NCBI GenBank assembly: GCA_963978545.1
Contig: OZ021727.1
Span: 13,891,243-13,955,242, forward strand
Source of the DNA: Linyphia triangularis
Lineage: Eukaryota; Arthropoda; Arachnida; Araneae; Linyphiidae
Length of the DNA stretch: 64,000 nt
Direction of reading: 5' to 3'
The number at the start of each line of letters is the position of its first letter. Positions within the stretch are counted from its first letter, which is position 1. The position numbers and the translations under genes are program-made. This document shows, in pieces, positions 52,081 to 63,360 of this stretch. The notes beneath the pieces were generated by a model that ran no database searches, was not told where the DNA came from, and worked only from the letters and a program-made list of their open reading frames with translations.

Positions 52081-52784
52081 GGTGGTCAGTAGACGATTCG
52101 GCGAAGTACTCAAATCTAATCTATCATTCAAATTTATTTTTACCTAGTATTTGTACAAAGCCAAAAGAAACAGTAAAATTCACTAATTTTTATTTTTTAA
52201 AGTAGGCTATTTCGTTTAAACGCGAATTTGCATGAAATGGCAGCAAAAGTATTGTTTTCAATTTGAAGTTTTTTTTTTATTATTAAAATTGTAAATAAAG
52301 GCAACTTGGTTAACTCTGAAAGTTTAGCTTTGATACACTGTGTATATTTACGAACAACTCGAGTTAAGTTATGCTAAAGTAGATAAATAATGTAAATATT
52401 ATTAGTTGTTTTAATTTGTTTGAGCTTAAAACGACCACTTGTTTATAATTTAAATAATTTGAGGTCAGATGAAGAGTTTTGTTCACAAAAATATGTCAGA
52501 AGTGTCTTGTGGTTTCTCAAAAATACAAGGATTAAACAATTAGCGAACGTGAGTGTTTAGTACATGATTGAATAATACAAGGACATCTTGAAGGCTCTTT
52601 TCTCCAGATTGAAGTTGTATAACAACCTTCTAAATATTCCTGACTTAACGACACGTCTTCATTTTCTTAGCACATTGTCTATCATAGTCATCATAAGTGA
52701 TTTAAGCAATTGGTGCACATATTTTCTACAAGAAAATTTGTACTGCATGCCAAGATTAAATTGACGAACTCATGGTTCAGATTA
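52081..52784. other. AT-rich spacer
   Basis: No gene or repeat partner recognised. Confidence 0.35.
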
Positions 52785-52792
52785 GAGGTCGG

Positions 52793-53326
52793 CGATATAT
52801 CGATACGACGATATTTTATCGATATTTGTAAGAAAATATCGATATTAAAAATATTGATAAAAGTCCTCGATATATCGATATTTTCAAATATTTTTAGGTT
52901 TTCGATAATCGTTTTGTAGTTCCATGTGTTTTTTCGATTTTATTTATTCTCTTTTCAAAAACTTCAAAACTAGTGTTTGAACTTGGCTGAGAGACATTAA
53001 AACGGCACCAATATTCAATATTTTTCATACACTTAAAAGCTATTGAAAATTATCTTAATTTTCTTGAAATCATTGCGCCAATTAAGCGAAAATATAGTTT
53101 TTTTTTTTTTTTGTTTTTTTTTTTGTAATAGATCCATTTCAGTTGAAAAAGTAGACACCTTACAAAAAAGCAATCATGAAAAGTAGAAATTTGCCCCTAA
53201 AAACTTTGTTTCTGACAAAATTGAAAATCAAATAAAAAAAAATAATCATGTATCGATAAATCGATATTTTTTTCTATGCAACGATATATTATCGATATTT
53301 ATTTTGATCGATATTTCCGACCTCTA
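52793..53326. mobile_element. Non-autonomous hAT-type element, copy 3
   Basis: Ends TAGAGGTCGGCGATATATCG and complement. The flanking 8-mers GTTCAGAT and GTTGCAGG are only partly alike, so the duplication has decayed. It directly abuts the next MITE. Confidence 0.85.
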
Positions 53327-53472
53327 GTTGCAGGGTGTCCGGCGAAGGACTTCCTGATTTTAAAATTAAATAACTCGAGCAAAGGTCGATAGAAGACTGA
53401 AACAAAAAGTATAATTATTTTGAAAGCTGTAAAAATCTTTGTCAAAATTTTCAAAATTAGTTTCAAATATTG

Positions 53473-53487
53473 ACAACAGGTGGCGCT
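53473..53487 (+). promoter_or_regulatory. CTCF-like motif, forward
   Basis: ACAACAGGTGGCGCT matches about 13 of 15 positions of the conserved animal CTCF core CCASYAGRKGGCRSY and contains the insect AGGTGGCGC core exactly. Confidence 0.45.
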
Positions 53488-53645
53488 GTAGTTGCAAAAT
53501 TCTAGAAATACGTTAATAAATTTGTCATCTGCAATCAATTGTTGCAATCACGTTAACTTCCTTTCACGCTTAAACACTGGAACTATCCGAAGATTGATCG
53601 CTCTGAGCTTCAAAGTACTCTTTATTCATAAGAACTACGATGTAC

Positions 53646-53660
53646 AGCGCCATCTGTTGG
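53646..53660 (-). promoter_or_regulatory. CTCF-like motif, reverse
   Basis: The reverse complement CCAACAGATGGCGCT matches about 14 of 15 positions of CCASYAGRKGGCRSY. Confidence 0.45.
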
Positions 53661-53803
53661 CAACATTTGTAACTAACTTTGGAAATTTAGTATCCGATTT
53701 TTACAGCGTTCAAAACAATTAAACTTTTTGTTTCATTATTCTATTGATCTTTGTTTTTGACTTATTTAATTTTAAAATCAGGATGTCTTTCGCTGGACAC
53801 CCT

Positions 53804-54445
53804 CTAAGAAAAGTCTAGAATGTATCTAAGGAAACTCGGAGGCGATTCTCAGCATTTGTTCTCTACAAACGTCTTTTTATAGAATGAGAAGACATGTCGG
53901 TGGTTGTGACAGAAACGAAGTGGAATTTCTTCCATTTGAGACAAAAGCTGCAGACGATATTTCTTTGAAATTAACTATTTTTGGGAGAACGGATATGTAT
54001 GCTTCGGAACATTATTGTTGTTGTATAATTCTTGTGCCTAGAAAATTCAATGCATAATACACTGATTCTCAACTATCTTGTACCTTTATTCAGAAAGCAA
54101 ATTTAAATGAAACTTTTAGTCACTGACGAAATAGTCAACTTATTGTTTAAAATACTAAGATGAGTTTTAAGTTATTGAGATAAAAAAGTTTGTAAATTTT
54201 TTTTTTTAATTCTAACTTCCTTTTTACTAATTTAAAGTAACCTAAAAAATTAGTTATAGTAATTTGCAATAAAATTTCCAAAAAAATAAATTTTTTCGAA
54301 GATCCATCCGTAATTGGTTCATTGATAAACTATTTATTAATTGCTTGATCCTTACAACTTATCACATCAATGGAAGAAAATAAATTGATAACGTAGTTAT
54401 TATACGGATGAAGCCTTCTTCATTTTTGTTTATCGATATCTTACA
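53804..54445. other. AT-rich spacer upstream of the tRNA gene
   Basis: Nothing recognised. Confidence 0.35.
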
Positions 54446-54518
54446 GCCCTCGTGGCCTAATGGATAAGGCATCGGTCTCCTAAACCGGGGATTGCGGGTT
54501 CGAGTCCCGCCGAGGGTA
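54446..54518 (+). tRNA. tRNA-Arg-CCT: tRNA-Arg, anticodon CCT
   Basis: A full cloverleaf folds. The acceptor is GCCCTCG/CGAGGGT with G1-U72 and discriminator A. The D-stem is GCCT/AGGC. The anticodon stem TCGGT/ACCGG has loop CTCCTAA (anticodon CCT, 54479-54481). The variable loop is GGATT, and the T-arm is GCGGG-TTCGAGT-CCCGC. There is no intron. Internal promoters are present: A-box TGGCCTAATGGATAAGGC and B-box GGTTCGAGTCC. A TTTT Pol III terminator follows at 54529-54532. It decodes AGG. It closely resembles animal tRNA-Arg(CCT) and has none of the SINE body, so it is a genuine gene. Confidence 0.97.
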
Positions 54519-54528
54519 GTGGCTCTTC

Positions 54529-54532
54529 TTTT
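54529..54532 (+). terminator. Pol III terminator TTTT
   Basis: Four T residues 11 bases after the tRNA discriminator base. Confidence 0.8.
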
Positions 54533-55270
54533 GTGAGGGTTTAAGTAGAATATTTTGATATGGCGAATTAAGAATATGAAAGGTTTTGTTTGCAAGCTTT
54601 GATTTTTTTTTTTTTTTTAAATTGGTAATTTTTTTTATTGCGTACTATAAACTCAAATTAATTCAGAATTAAGCAACGAATAAAACATATTTTTCTTAAG
54701 CCATGACGAGAAAATTAACACGATCACCAACCTCTCTTGTCTCTAACGTTGAAACTTGCTTTATACGCTTTTAATTCTGATAACATCGAACTTAGAACCA
54801 CTTATGAGATTGGTATCAGTGCCGTATCCAGGGGAGAAGTTTATAGGGTTCAATCCCTCCCTCCTCCCGAAATATTTTCCATTATATATTATACATTAAA
54901 GTATTTCGGGCATATAATTTCGAACTTCTTAATTAAAAAATATGAGTATTGACTGATTGGTGTTTCACAAATATTTCCATTTTCTTGTAGAAGGAATAAA
55001 TTAAAACTCACCGGGAGGGGGAACGGAGGAGTTTGGAATTTCACTTTCGCGGGAATTTTTTTTTTTCATTTGATGTTTAAAAAAATTAGATTTTATGATT
55101 TGAGTGGATCATTTGACCAAGAATCAGAAGTTAATCTAGGGGGAAAAAAATGAATTTACCTGAGTTTTTTTAAAATACTACAAACTATACATCATTATAT
55201 ATATATATATATTTAGTTTTATTAACAGAGGACAGTTTTATTAACATAGTAGAAGTAATTACATTTTTAG
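54533..55270. other. AT-rich spacer
   Basis: Poly(T) at 54604-54618 and a short (AT)n at 55196-55212. No gene recognised. Confidence 0.4.
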
Positions 55271-55274
55271 GAAG

Positions 55275-55366
55275 GGGCGTGACATAATTTTACGGTTGGG
55301 GATCGATTTAGTGATATGAGGGTGTAAAAAAAGTCAGCGTTTTGTGTGACATAATTTATGTACGTT
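55275..55366. mobile_element. Fragment related to the 5828-6268 MITE
   Basis: 'GGGCGTGACATAATTTTACG' and 'GTGTGACATAATTTATGTACG' in loose form, the terminal motif twice with most of the interior missing. Confidence 0.4.
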
Positions 55367-56515
55367 TACTAGATGAGTACAAATATTTTTTCAAAATCCC
55401 CTTTCCTCGAAATGGAAACCTAGTAACGGCCTTGTGTAGTATCAATAACAGACGATATTACTGAAAGCTGCATTCAAGCAAGTAAAACTTTTACATGCTT
55501 TCTCGAAATATTTGAAGAAAATGTAGTGATAGCTAGTTATTATCTGTTTACCACGAACATTGTAATGGTAACCGTGTCAAGGTGTGAATTCTCATTCCAT
55601 TAAAGCGTAGTTAAAAATTCCTACACACGAAAACACACCAATTAAAGAACTTAATCTATTAAAATTGTCACACCACACACAAAAAAGCAAAACCACTTAA
55701 CAAAACAAAACAGGATTATCACGGTTTTTACTATCACCGAATCTTTTCTCCCTTCATTAGCCTACAAACCTTGATCATTTTCAGGTTTATTCACCCGGCC
55801 ATCATGTTCATTTTAAAAGCGTGTTTTCCATTTCTGTCTTTTTTCCCTCCTACTTTGAGAAGACACAACACGTTTCTCAATAGGTTTGTGGGATTTTTGT
55901 TTTGTGTGTCAGCCTTGGACAAAATCTCCTTTTAGCGCAGTTATTAACTCTGGTTTGTAGATAAGATCTGGAAGGGTTTTATTTTTCATTTAAGGGTATG
56001 TGCTTCTTATATTAAGTGTCACAAGAGAAATTTAGATTGGGATGCATTTTCTTGCTTCTTATTCAGGTTGGAAATAAATTCCACTTTAGTGCCAGAGTAG
56101 TAGAACATCATGGAAAAACCTGGAATTATGGGATTTCTTGTGGAAATTTTGTAGTTGAAAGGCTTATCTTTAGAAATATCAGGAAATATTTCGGCTTTTT
56201 GTAGAGCCAATGCTTGCATCAACCACTGTCCGAACCATCCTGGACATTGATACTTTTCTGGGCAATAACCAAACGTTTAAGCAGAAAAATTCATTAGAAT
56301 AGTCAAGATCGGAATGATTCAGATATGTAGAAGATCAGAGAAATATCAGGAAAGTGTTTTTTATTTATTTTGTTAATCCTGTGTCTGTTAGTTCATTTTT
56401 TAAAATTAAGACATAGAAGTCAATTTTGATTTATATTCATGCTTAAATAAATTCGTCTTGGACCCATCCTACGTCAAAGTTTCATGGCCAAAGTGCTATT
56501 TTCTCATTCTATATG
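55367..56515. other. Spacer, nothing recognised
   Basis: Unique AT-rich DNA. Overlapping 62/67-codon frames at 56016-56222 have no recognised motif. Confidence 0.35.
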
Positions 56516-56521
56516 ATTATG

Positions 56522-56700
56522 GCCGACCAAACGGTATATGGTTAGCGTACTAACTTCTAGACCACGAGGTTAAGGGTTCTAGTCCCGTGAAAGGCATGGG
56601 TGTTTGTAAATGTATGTTGGCTTGTCAAGTGACGAATGTTTCGGCCCATTATAGCCCTCGTGTTACTGACGGCGCCAGATAATCTGAAAACAACCAACCA
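56522..56700 (+). mobile_element. SINE-A copy 6, older
   Basis: Same head-body-tail order but with several substitutions (A-box ATATGGTTAGCGTAC, B-box GGTTCTAGTCC). The 9-bp duplication ATGATTATG/ATGATTAAG has one change. The most diverged SINE-A here. Confidence 0.88.
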
Positions 56701-56857
56701 ATGATTAAGTTGTCCAAAAGGTCTCTGTATAGATACAGTAGGCTAAGAACTCCAACATATATTAGACGCCATTATAAACACTGGAGGAAAAATGAAGGTG
56801 GGAAACATAGCCGCCTTTCCTTCGAACATGCATTCCGAATTCAAATAATTCCAAAAC

Positions 56858-57005
56858 GAGAGGACATTGAGGCCATGACGGATTTAATGTGCACCAGCCC
56901 CCATTAGGTACACACCGCTCTGTTAAGTGTTTGCACGGTTCAAGCTGTCTACTTCTGCCATTATGAAGTGCTTATCACAGCCAAATATGTCTCGTAATTT
57001 TCACC
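56858..57005 (-). mobile_element. SINE-D relative with permuted blocks
   Basis: 'GAGGACATTGAGGCCATGAC' plus 'TGTGCACCAGCC' precedes 'TTCTGCCATTATGAAGTGCT'. In the SINE-D at 28961-29262 the same two blocks occur in the opposite order. It may derive from the junction of a tandem dimer. Confidence 0.45.
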
Positions 57006-57256
57006 TAAGATAAAATTACCAGATTCGTTAGTTTGTGGTACTGATCTCTATCTGCAACTTCAGTATATTGCATGCTTGGTTACTGACTTGAAGCCGAAGA
57101 GGGCTTAACGATCACCTTAGAGATCTACAGAGACAACTTATCCTGACCTCATTGAATACTCTGTAGGATGGATCCTTCCGCGTAAAAAATATAGTTCCGA
57201 GCAAATCACAACTTGTATAGTAATATTGATAATCTGCACTCGTAGTTTTGTATTAG

Positions 57257-57469
57257 CCCTTTGCGCTCGAGAGGCCCTTTTCAGGCACCACATGATTAAA
57301 TGCCGCCACTCAAGAGGACCACTTGGTTTAATGCGGAAATTCAATGCAAGGCAATGATTGTGTTTAGGTTCTTTGAAGCGGATCCGCTACCACGATCCGA
57401 ACCAAAAATAATGCGAAACATCTCGAGTTGGTGGTTCCTCCGCGCGAAAAAGGGCTTGAGTGCAAAGGG
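57257..57469. mobile_element. piggyBac-like MITE, copy 2
   Basis: Ends CCCTTTGCGCTCGAGAGGC and TTGAGTGCAAAGGG, with TTAA at the right (57470-57473) and TTAG at the left. The interior 'TTCCGCATTAAACCAAG' (minus) matches copy 1's 'TTCCGCATCAAACCTAG'. 213 bp. Confidence 0.82.
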
Positions 57470-57602
57470 TTAAACTTAAATATATGTTGATAAAAAAAAA
57501 GCGCTTTTAAATTTTGTTTTTATTTAAAACTTTACATTTTCACGGATACTAAAAGAGTTTTAACGAATCATATGGCTTTAAACGAGCTATTTCATAACGT
57601 CA

Positions 57603-57690
57603 CTCACTTGGCGAATCACTATTGGCTAACCCCGTCTCTTCTCAGTTCAAGACGTCACATGTAAGATTATTGCGCAGCCAATCAGCGCGT
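57603..57690. promoter_or_regulatory. CCAAT - CRE - CCAAT cluster
   Basis: ATTGGCTA (57621-57628), GACGTCAC (57651-57658) and AGCCAATCAG (57676-57685) within 65 bases, plus AACGTCAC just upstream. NF-Y boxes about 25-30 bases either side of a CRE are a classic core-promoter layout. No associated gene identified. Confidence 0.35.
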
Positions 57691-57699
57691 AGTAAGACC

Positions 57700-58767
57700 G
57701 GATCGTACATCACTGAAGCGTATTCAATGAGGTCATGATAAGTTGTCTTTGACTATAGTTAAAATCTGTTTTTAACTATGGACAACCTAATGCATACCGT
57801 TATGGAGAAAGTATTTGTCTTCATCTGCTTGCAAAGCAAAAACCGCTTCTAAGCTATTTAGAAGTTGTAGTTATAGATAAGTGGTTTGTGGCGGACAAAA
57901 TCTTTGGAGGGATAATTAACTCACTTATCGTCATCCAATCGAGCTGAAACTTGCTAGATAGATTCGCTATCGAGTACAATCTATTTTGTAAATCTATATT
58001 ATTCATAAGAATGTGCGCATACACACACATTCCTATGAATCCTTCAAAAAATGTAATCGGATTTTTTCAAAATTAAAAATTTGAGCCAGCTGCGATGAAC
58101 CGAGTTTAAACGAGCACAACATTGAATCGTTTCCTTGATCGAGCTTGAGTTTACAACTCGACTGACAATTTGCGAAATTAATAAATATACTTACGGAAAA
58201 ATGAGGAAAATAATAAATGATATTTTGCAAATATCATGTTGAATTGATTTACCATAAACATGTTTTAAATGTAGAAAAATTATTAATGAAATGATTACAA
58301 GTTAAATAACAGCTATTCGTGATTTATCAGTTACAATGATTTATCATTTTTTTAAATAGTTTAAAACACGCTAGCGCAGTTTTCTGTTTCTACCAGCCAA
58401 TAAGAAACAGTCTTTGTTAACTTTTTTTCTAACTGTGCTTAATATGTGATACCAGTAGGTAGATTGTTGAAACAAGTATGAAAATGAAAATTTCATCAAA
58501 TGGGAAGGCGTAGTCATAAGTGGTTTTCCCCGTTGCTATTTCAGTCTCTACGTAATTGTATTCTGTGGGTTATTCGCTGCATTTTAAAATCTAGTTAATC
58601 ATTTCGACATTAGATGTCAGAAGTTAACGTGCTTTGCATTTTCTACTAGTAATGTGACATTTACTAGTAGAAAAACTTTACTTTCAAAACTTTAAATTGT
58701 ATATTTCTTAGTAATTATATGGAATGTTGACGAAATACTAAAAAAATATTAAATACATTGTTGTAAA
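57700..58767. other. Spacer, nothing recognised
   Basis: Includes a diverged family F phrase ('ATCGAGCTGAAACTTGCTAG' near 57940) and another CCAAT box near 58397. Confidence 0.35.
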
Positions 58768-58771
58768 ATAT

Positions 58772-59386
58772 TGTTGCGTGGATGGGTTCGAAAGACTTGA
58801 AACCAAAGCAGAGCAAAACTTACAGAAATTTATTCCGATATAACTCCAGAACTTCTTGTTCTAGTAGACTCAAAACAGCTCTTTACACAACAATAGAGTA
58901 CAAAACAGTAGTTAAAAACTTGATAACACAACTGCTAAAATCGTCGCAAAAGACAATGTAATACAGTTCACTTTTGGAACTCTTTGAATGCTCGCTGAGA
59001 GACAGCTAACTCAGTAACTCCAATCAACTAACTCTTGGCCGGACTTACATAGAAAAGGCGAATCTTCGCGAAACTTCCAGAGTTAGAAATTTGGAGAACT
59101 TTCCAGATCGTAGTCGAAAAGCCCTATACATGTACATGGCGATCAAAATTAGTAGCCAAAACCGTCGCCAACTTGGCGAGATTGCCATTAACCATAATGT
59201 TAAATGGCCTTCTCTTTGCAAAACTCGCTTCCCAGCATTATCTCTGTAAAACTTGTTTTCAAGCATTAAGAGACATATTGCAGGAAAGCAAACTCTTGCA
59301 CTGCCTTATGCGAAATGTACATAAATTTTCCCTATTTACATAATCAATACTACGGAATATTTACAAATATACAGAAATTCGTTACA
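58772..59386 (-). mobile_element. Solo LTR, minus strand, 615 bp
   Basis: Plus-strand ends TGTTGCGTGGATGGGTTCG and CAGAAATTCGTTACA; a 4-bp ATAT duplication on both sides (58768-58771 and 59387-59390). Collinear with 32778-33481 in reverse. The TTGGCGA cluster is partly lost and the TATA box decayed. Confidence 0.9.
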
Positions 59387-59639
59387 ATATTTTCTATCAG
59401 TTTAAAAATTTGACAAAACAGTTCTGCAAGTTTTAACGGACATTTTATTCGTTATAAAACCAGTCGACTAAACTTGATAAGCGTTTCAAAATTGGTGAAC
59501 AATAGGAATTTATCAGATAGAATCCTCAATGAGTTAGCTTTCGTGTGTCGATTTCTGCCAATTTAAAGCTCAACACAATCAAATGCACCAACTAATTTTA
59601 AACTTTGTCAGATGATGAGGTTAAAAGCCGGATTTACAC

Positions 59640-59757
59640 TCTGCCAGTCGGGGTTACAGCTTAGATCGCCAGTCTGTGACGTTATGCGACATGCAGCGGT
59701 CGCTTAGCTGACGTCGCAGAACTGGCGATCTAGACTGGAGCCCCGACTGGAAGCGTC
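59640..59757. mobile_element. Small palindromic MITE-like block
   Basis: 'GCCAGTCGGGGTTACAGCTT' + 'AGATCGCCAGT' on the left pairs with 'ACTGGCGATCTAGACTGGAG' + 'CCCCGACTGG' on the right, about 35-bp arms with a centre rich in GACGT. It sits directly before the LINE fragment. Confidence 0.6.
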
Positions 59758-59784
59758 AATCAATTCAGATATCTGGATTTCTTA

Positions 59785-60405
59785 ATGATAACAGTAGTTC
59801 TATTCAGCACCTGGCTGAATGGTGGAAACATGGGTGACAGTACATCTGTAAATATTATTCAACATTTGGAAAGCTTGAGTGCCCTTTATAAGATATTTTT
59901 TCAATGGGTACGGTTGCACGTGGATCTTTACTGTTATGAGGTTGCGGATGGACTGGTCAAGGAGGACATCCTTAAGAGTTCAACTGACAGCAACTGTCTT
60001 TCTTACTCGGAATTTGCTTCTGGGATCAAACTGGAAATTAACTCCTCATGGGAGAATGACCTCCTTACATGGTGGTACGTTTGCAGCCGTCCTGGTACTG
60101 CTTTGATTTGGGCAAGCAGTAGGAGGGATCAGACTGCTCTGGCCAGACTGCGCATTGGTCATCTTAATACTCTACGGTTTATGTCGGGCTTTAAAGTCTA
60201 TTCTCTTTGCCCGAAGTGTAACTTTGTTCAAGCCACTCCTGCTCATGCTTGTACATTTATTATATGCCAGGAGGACCTGCTGCACTCTAATCCTGGAGTA
60301 GTTCTTCTGAAAGCTCACGAGTTCACGGACTTGATCTGGTGCTGCTGTCAGTCAAGTGGGATAAGAAACAACAACAGTATTTCAGTTCAGAGCTTCGGCC
60401 ATTGA
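59785..60405 (+). pseudogene. Jockey-type LINE fragment: RNase H end and C-terminal zinc knuckle
   Basis: 206 open codons. Residues about 27-60 ('SLSALYKIFFQWVRLHVDLY' then 'CYEVADGLVKE') match the last RNase HI motif ('I-W-P-H-GI-GNE-AD-LAK') of arthropod jockey-like polyproteins. The usual 'GNE' is here 'CYE', and the final catalytic Asp of 'VAD' is kept. Next come a linker ('SSTDSNCLSYSEFASGIKLE'), the 'RRDQTALARLRIGHLNTLRF' block and a CPKC...H...C zinc motif. The upstream endonuclease and reverse transcriptase are absent (5' truncation). The last 25 residues look frame-shifted. I recall this C-terminal arrangement from spider-annotated RNase H proteins. Non-functional copy. Confidence 0.85.
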
Positions 60406-60654
60406 TATCTTACTATAACTTCAATCATGGTTTACAATACAACAGGGTTGCCGAAACTTCACAAAATTCCTTCTGCACCGAAATGATTTGATATCCCCCC
60501 CCCCCCCTTTTTTTTTTATTAGTTCTTTTTTTTTACTTCAATCTGTTCCAGAGAGGTGGTTCTCTCACTTATGTACGCGGAGGCATCAGGTGCTAGATCA
60601 CAAAGTCCTTCCTTTCCACTCCCAGCCGGGAGTTCAACCAACTTCAATCACTTC
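60406..60654 (+). other. Probable LINE 3' UTR, C/T homopolymers
   Basis: Follows the LINE stop codon. (C)13(T)10 lies at 60496-60518, then T-rich sequence. No further coding. Confidence 0.4.
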
Positions 60655-61375
60655 ATGAAATGATATAAATTTAAAAACTCGAAAATAGCGTCTAATGTAT
60701 TTTATTTTATATCTGAAACCCTTACGTCAATGCCTATGCAGGGGCTTCACTTGCAATAGTCTTTCGCTTTTTTTTTTTTTTTTTTTTTTTCCTTCAAATT
60801 TTTAAAATTTTCTCTCTATATTAAAAAAAAAAAAAAAAAAGTAACGACATCTTGCATTGTGATTCAATTTTAAAATTTGCTGGTTCACGGAGAACAGTGA
60901 AATTTTAAACATAATTAGTTTTTGCACTCTTATATTTCCAAAATAAATCAAAATGTTGAATTTTTAATTAGTGTCGGTCAATGTTGTGAATAGTCGGAAT
61001 TTGTGAATCAGTGCTGCAGCTTTTTTGTGGTAAAGTAAAATGGGATGAAACGGAACACTTTTCAAATTAAAAATCGGGTGGAATAAGATCGCTTTCGAAC
61101 ATATTTTTGACACTTAAATTTTGATCATACCTTCTTCTTAGAGGATCATCTCCAAAAATGCTGGAAAATTAATGCCTTGCATTTATTTTGATTTTCTCCC
61201 CCCCCCCCCATGGTGTTCCGATTCACTCCTAGAAATGCATTCGGGGGTTAGCGAGCGTTAAAGAGCAAGGGGAGGAGCTCCATGTCCTTTATAAAATAAA
61301 ACATATTAGACGCTGTTTTCGAACTTTGAATTTACGTCGATTCATTAAGTGGTTACTTTCTTACCATGTCACTTC
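60655..61375. mobile_element. Diverged MITE-2-like copy
   Basis: 'AAAACTCGAAAATAGCGTCTAATGTA' in loose form at the left and 'CATATTAGACGCTGTTTTCG' at the right are inverted, matching the inner arms of MITE-2 (6737-6790, 12250-12310). The outer TTAA ends are missing. The centre contains poly(T)/poly(A) runs and a C11 run. Confidence 0.55.
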
Positions 61376-61384
61376 AGTATTGCA

Positions 61385-61870
61385 AAATTGACGATAAAAT
61401 ATCTATATATCGATACATGATATTTTTTTATTTGATTTTCAATTTGTCAGAAACAAAGTTTTTCGGGGCAAATATCTACTTTTCATGATTGCTTTTTTGT
61501 AAGGTGTCTACTTTTTCAACTGAAATGGATCTATTACAAAAAAAAAAAGCAGCTATATTTTCGCTTAATTGGTGCAGTGATTTCAAGAAAAATTTAGATA
61601 ATTTTCAATAGCTTTTAAGTGTATGGAAAATATTGCATATTGGTGCCGTTTTACCTGTCTCTCAGCCAAGTTCAAACATTAGTTTTGAAGTTTTTGAAAA
61701 GAGAATAAATAAAATCGAAAAAACACACGAAACTACAAAACGATTATCAAAAAACTAAAAATGTTTGAAAATATCGATATATCGAGGACTTTTATAGATA
61801 TTTTTATTATCGATATTTTTTTACATATATCGATAAAAATATCGTCGTAACGATATATCGCCGACCTCTA
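61385..61870. mobile_element. hAT-type element, copy 4, left-truncated
   Basis: Same orientation as 9533-10059. The right end CGATATATCGCCGACCTCTA is intact; about 50 bp including the left TAGAGGTCGG end is gone. Confidence 0.85.
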
Positions 61871-62754
61871 GTGATCATACTATTTAGTGAATGACCGTAG
61901 TTAGTGAATGATCATACTATTTAGTTCCTCCTAAACAATCCCCTTCGATGCTGATAAATCGAACTTAAATGTTAAAAAGAATTCGATTAGCTACTCTATG
62001 ATGGATGGATACGACACGATTCATCACCAGATCACTCGTGATGAGTTCTCTTCTCCAAATCAAGTTTCATTATATCTCTCAGCAATAAAATACAACAACC
62101 AAATCTGATAATTCCCAAAGAAAGTTAGTTATATTCCTCGAAGCAATCTCAAATGGACAGACTCTGCACTGGTCCATTACTTTTAAATATTATTGCCAAC
62201 CAGTTTAAACAGTTTTGAAAAGTTAATCCCATCACACATATCAAAATATAAGCTACCTTCCAACTTCTTCCACAAATAACTTTAAGAAAAACATCAAAAA
62301 TTAAAAGAACTCAATAGTATTATAACTCATCCTCACATAAATAACTATTTTCCAGGCAGGAACGGTCCCTAAAAGAAAAAAAAAGTCGCACTCTTTTTTT
62401 TCACGCCAACAAAACAAGAATGGCTGATGAAGAAGCGCCATTTTCCATTGACGGAAGGTGACAGCGCCTCTTAACATCTCCTTTGATGATATCACCAGAA
62501 TAAAGAAAGAAAAAACAAAACAAAAAAAACTGTAAAAGAAGTAACCCTCTGTTGGTGTTATTGTTATGAGTTTTTCTATTCTTGCCTGGTGATGAACAAA
62601 CGAAAGCTGCCTTGAACTTGGAGAATGTGACATCACATCTCTTCGCAGTCGTACAACATTGTTATTTGAGAGAATCTCTTGTTGTTTCAGACAATTTTGG
62701 ATGGTTGTCAAGGAGATGTGAATGAATAATTAATATATGGTAACTTTTTACTTT
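61871..62754. other. Spacer with one weak exon candidate
   Basis: A 136-codon minus frame (62301-62711) is F/S-rich and unrecognised. On the plus strand, ATG at 62418 in strong context (AAGAATGG) gives MADEEAPFSIDG and meets a donor-like GGAAG/GTGACA. Acidic starts of this kind occur in real genes, but 12 codons is too little to call. A short direct repeat at 61870-61925 ('GATCATACTATTTAGT' twice) is also present. Confidence 0.2.
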
Positions 62755-63319
62755 CAAATACCCATATGTATACATGTGGCAATGAAAGTATAGTATTCGG
62801 GGGAAAAAAAAATTGATCCCCCCCCCTTTTTTTCCCCCTTCATTTTCCCACGTTTTGGAACATCCTGATTTCAAAAAAGTAATCTAGAAAACAAATGTCT
62901 GTCTGTGTGTACGTGGTCCATTTAACTCCCGAACAAATTTACCTACGATGTTCAAATTTGGTGTGCGGCCACAAGGACATACCATTAAGGTTTTCGTCAA
63001 AATCGCGCATGCGCATAAGGTAGTTGCCATTGAAATAATCATGCTTTTCAGTAATTGCTGAAAAACGGCTCTAACGATTTTGTTCAAAATCGCTGTGGTT
63101 ATGTTTAAAGTGTTCTAAACGTCCCCATCACCGAAATTCCTTTAAAAATGCTTTAATGAAGTAAAAAGTTGAAAAACGAATGCCTTTAACACGGAATTCT
63201 CTTTCCTTGAGCCATAACCTCATCAACGATCGTTTTTCCTTCTCTCCTCAGTTTTGCTTAAAAGAAAGAATAATATAAGAATTATCGAAAAGTATATATC
63301 AAAAATTAACATTTTGGCG

Positions 63320-63360
<41 letters not shown>

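Larger units (their letters stand above)
53332..53803. mobile_element. MITE with AGGGTGTCC ends and two CTCF-like motifs
   Basis: The ends AGGGTGTCCGGCGAAGGACT and (complement of the right) AGGGTGTCCAGCGAAAGACA lead into arms that match for about 150 bp, including 'GATTTTAAAATTAAATAA'. Each arm holds a CTCF-like core: ACAACAGGTGGCGCT (53473-53487, plus) and CCAACAGATGGCGCT (53646-53660, minus). The two face each other. No coding content. Confidence 0.85.

Noticed and set aside
62301..62711. 136-codon minus-strand frame
   Set aside because: Low-complexity F/S/I-rich translation of T-rich DNA with no recognisable domain or start context.
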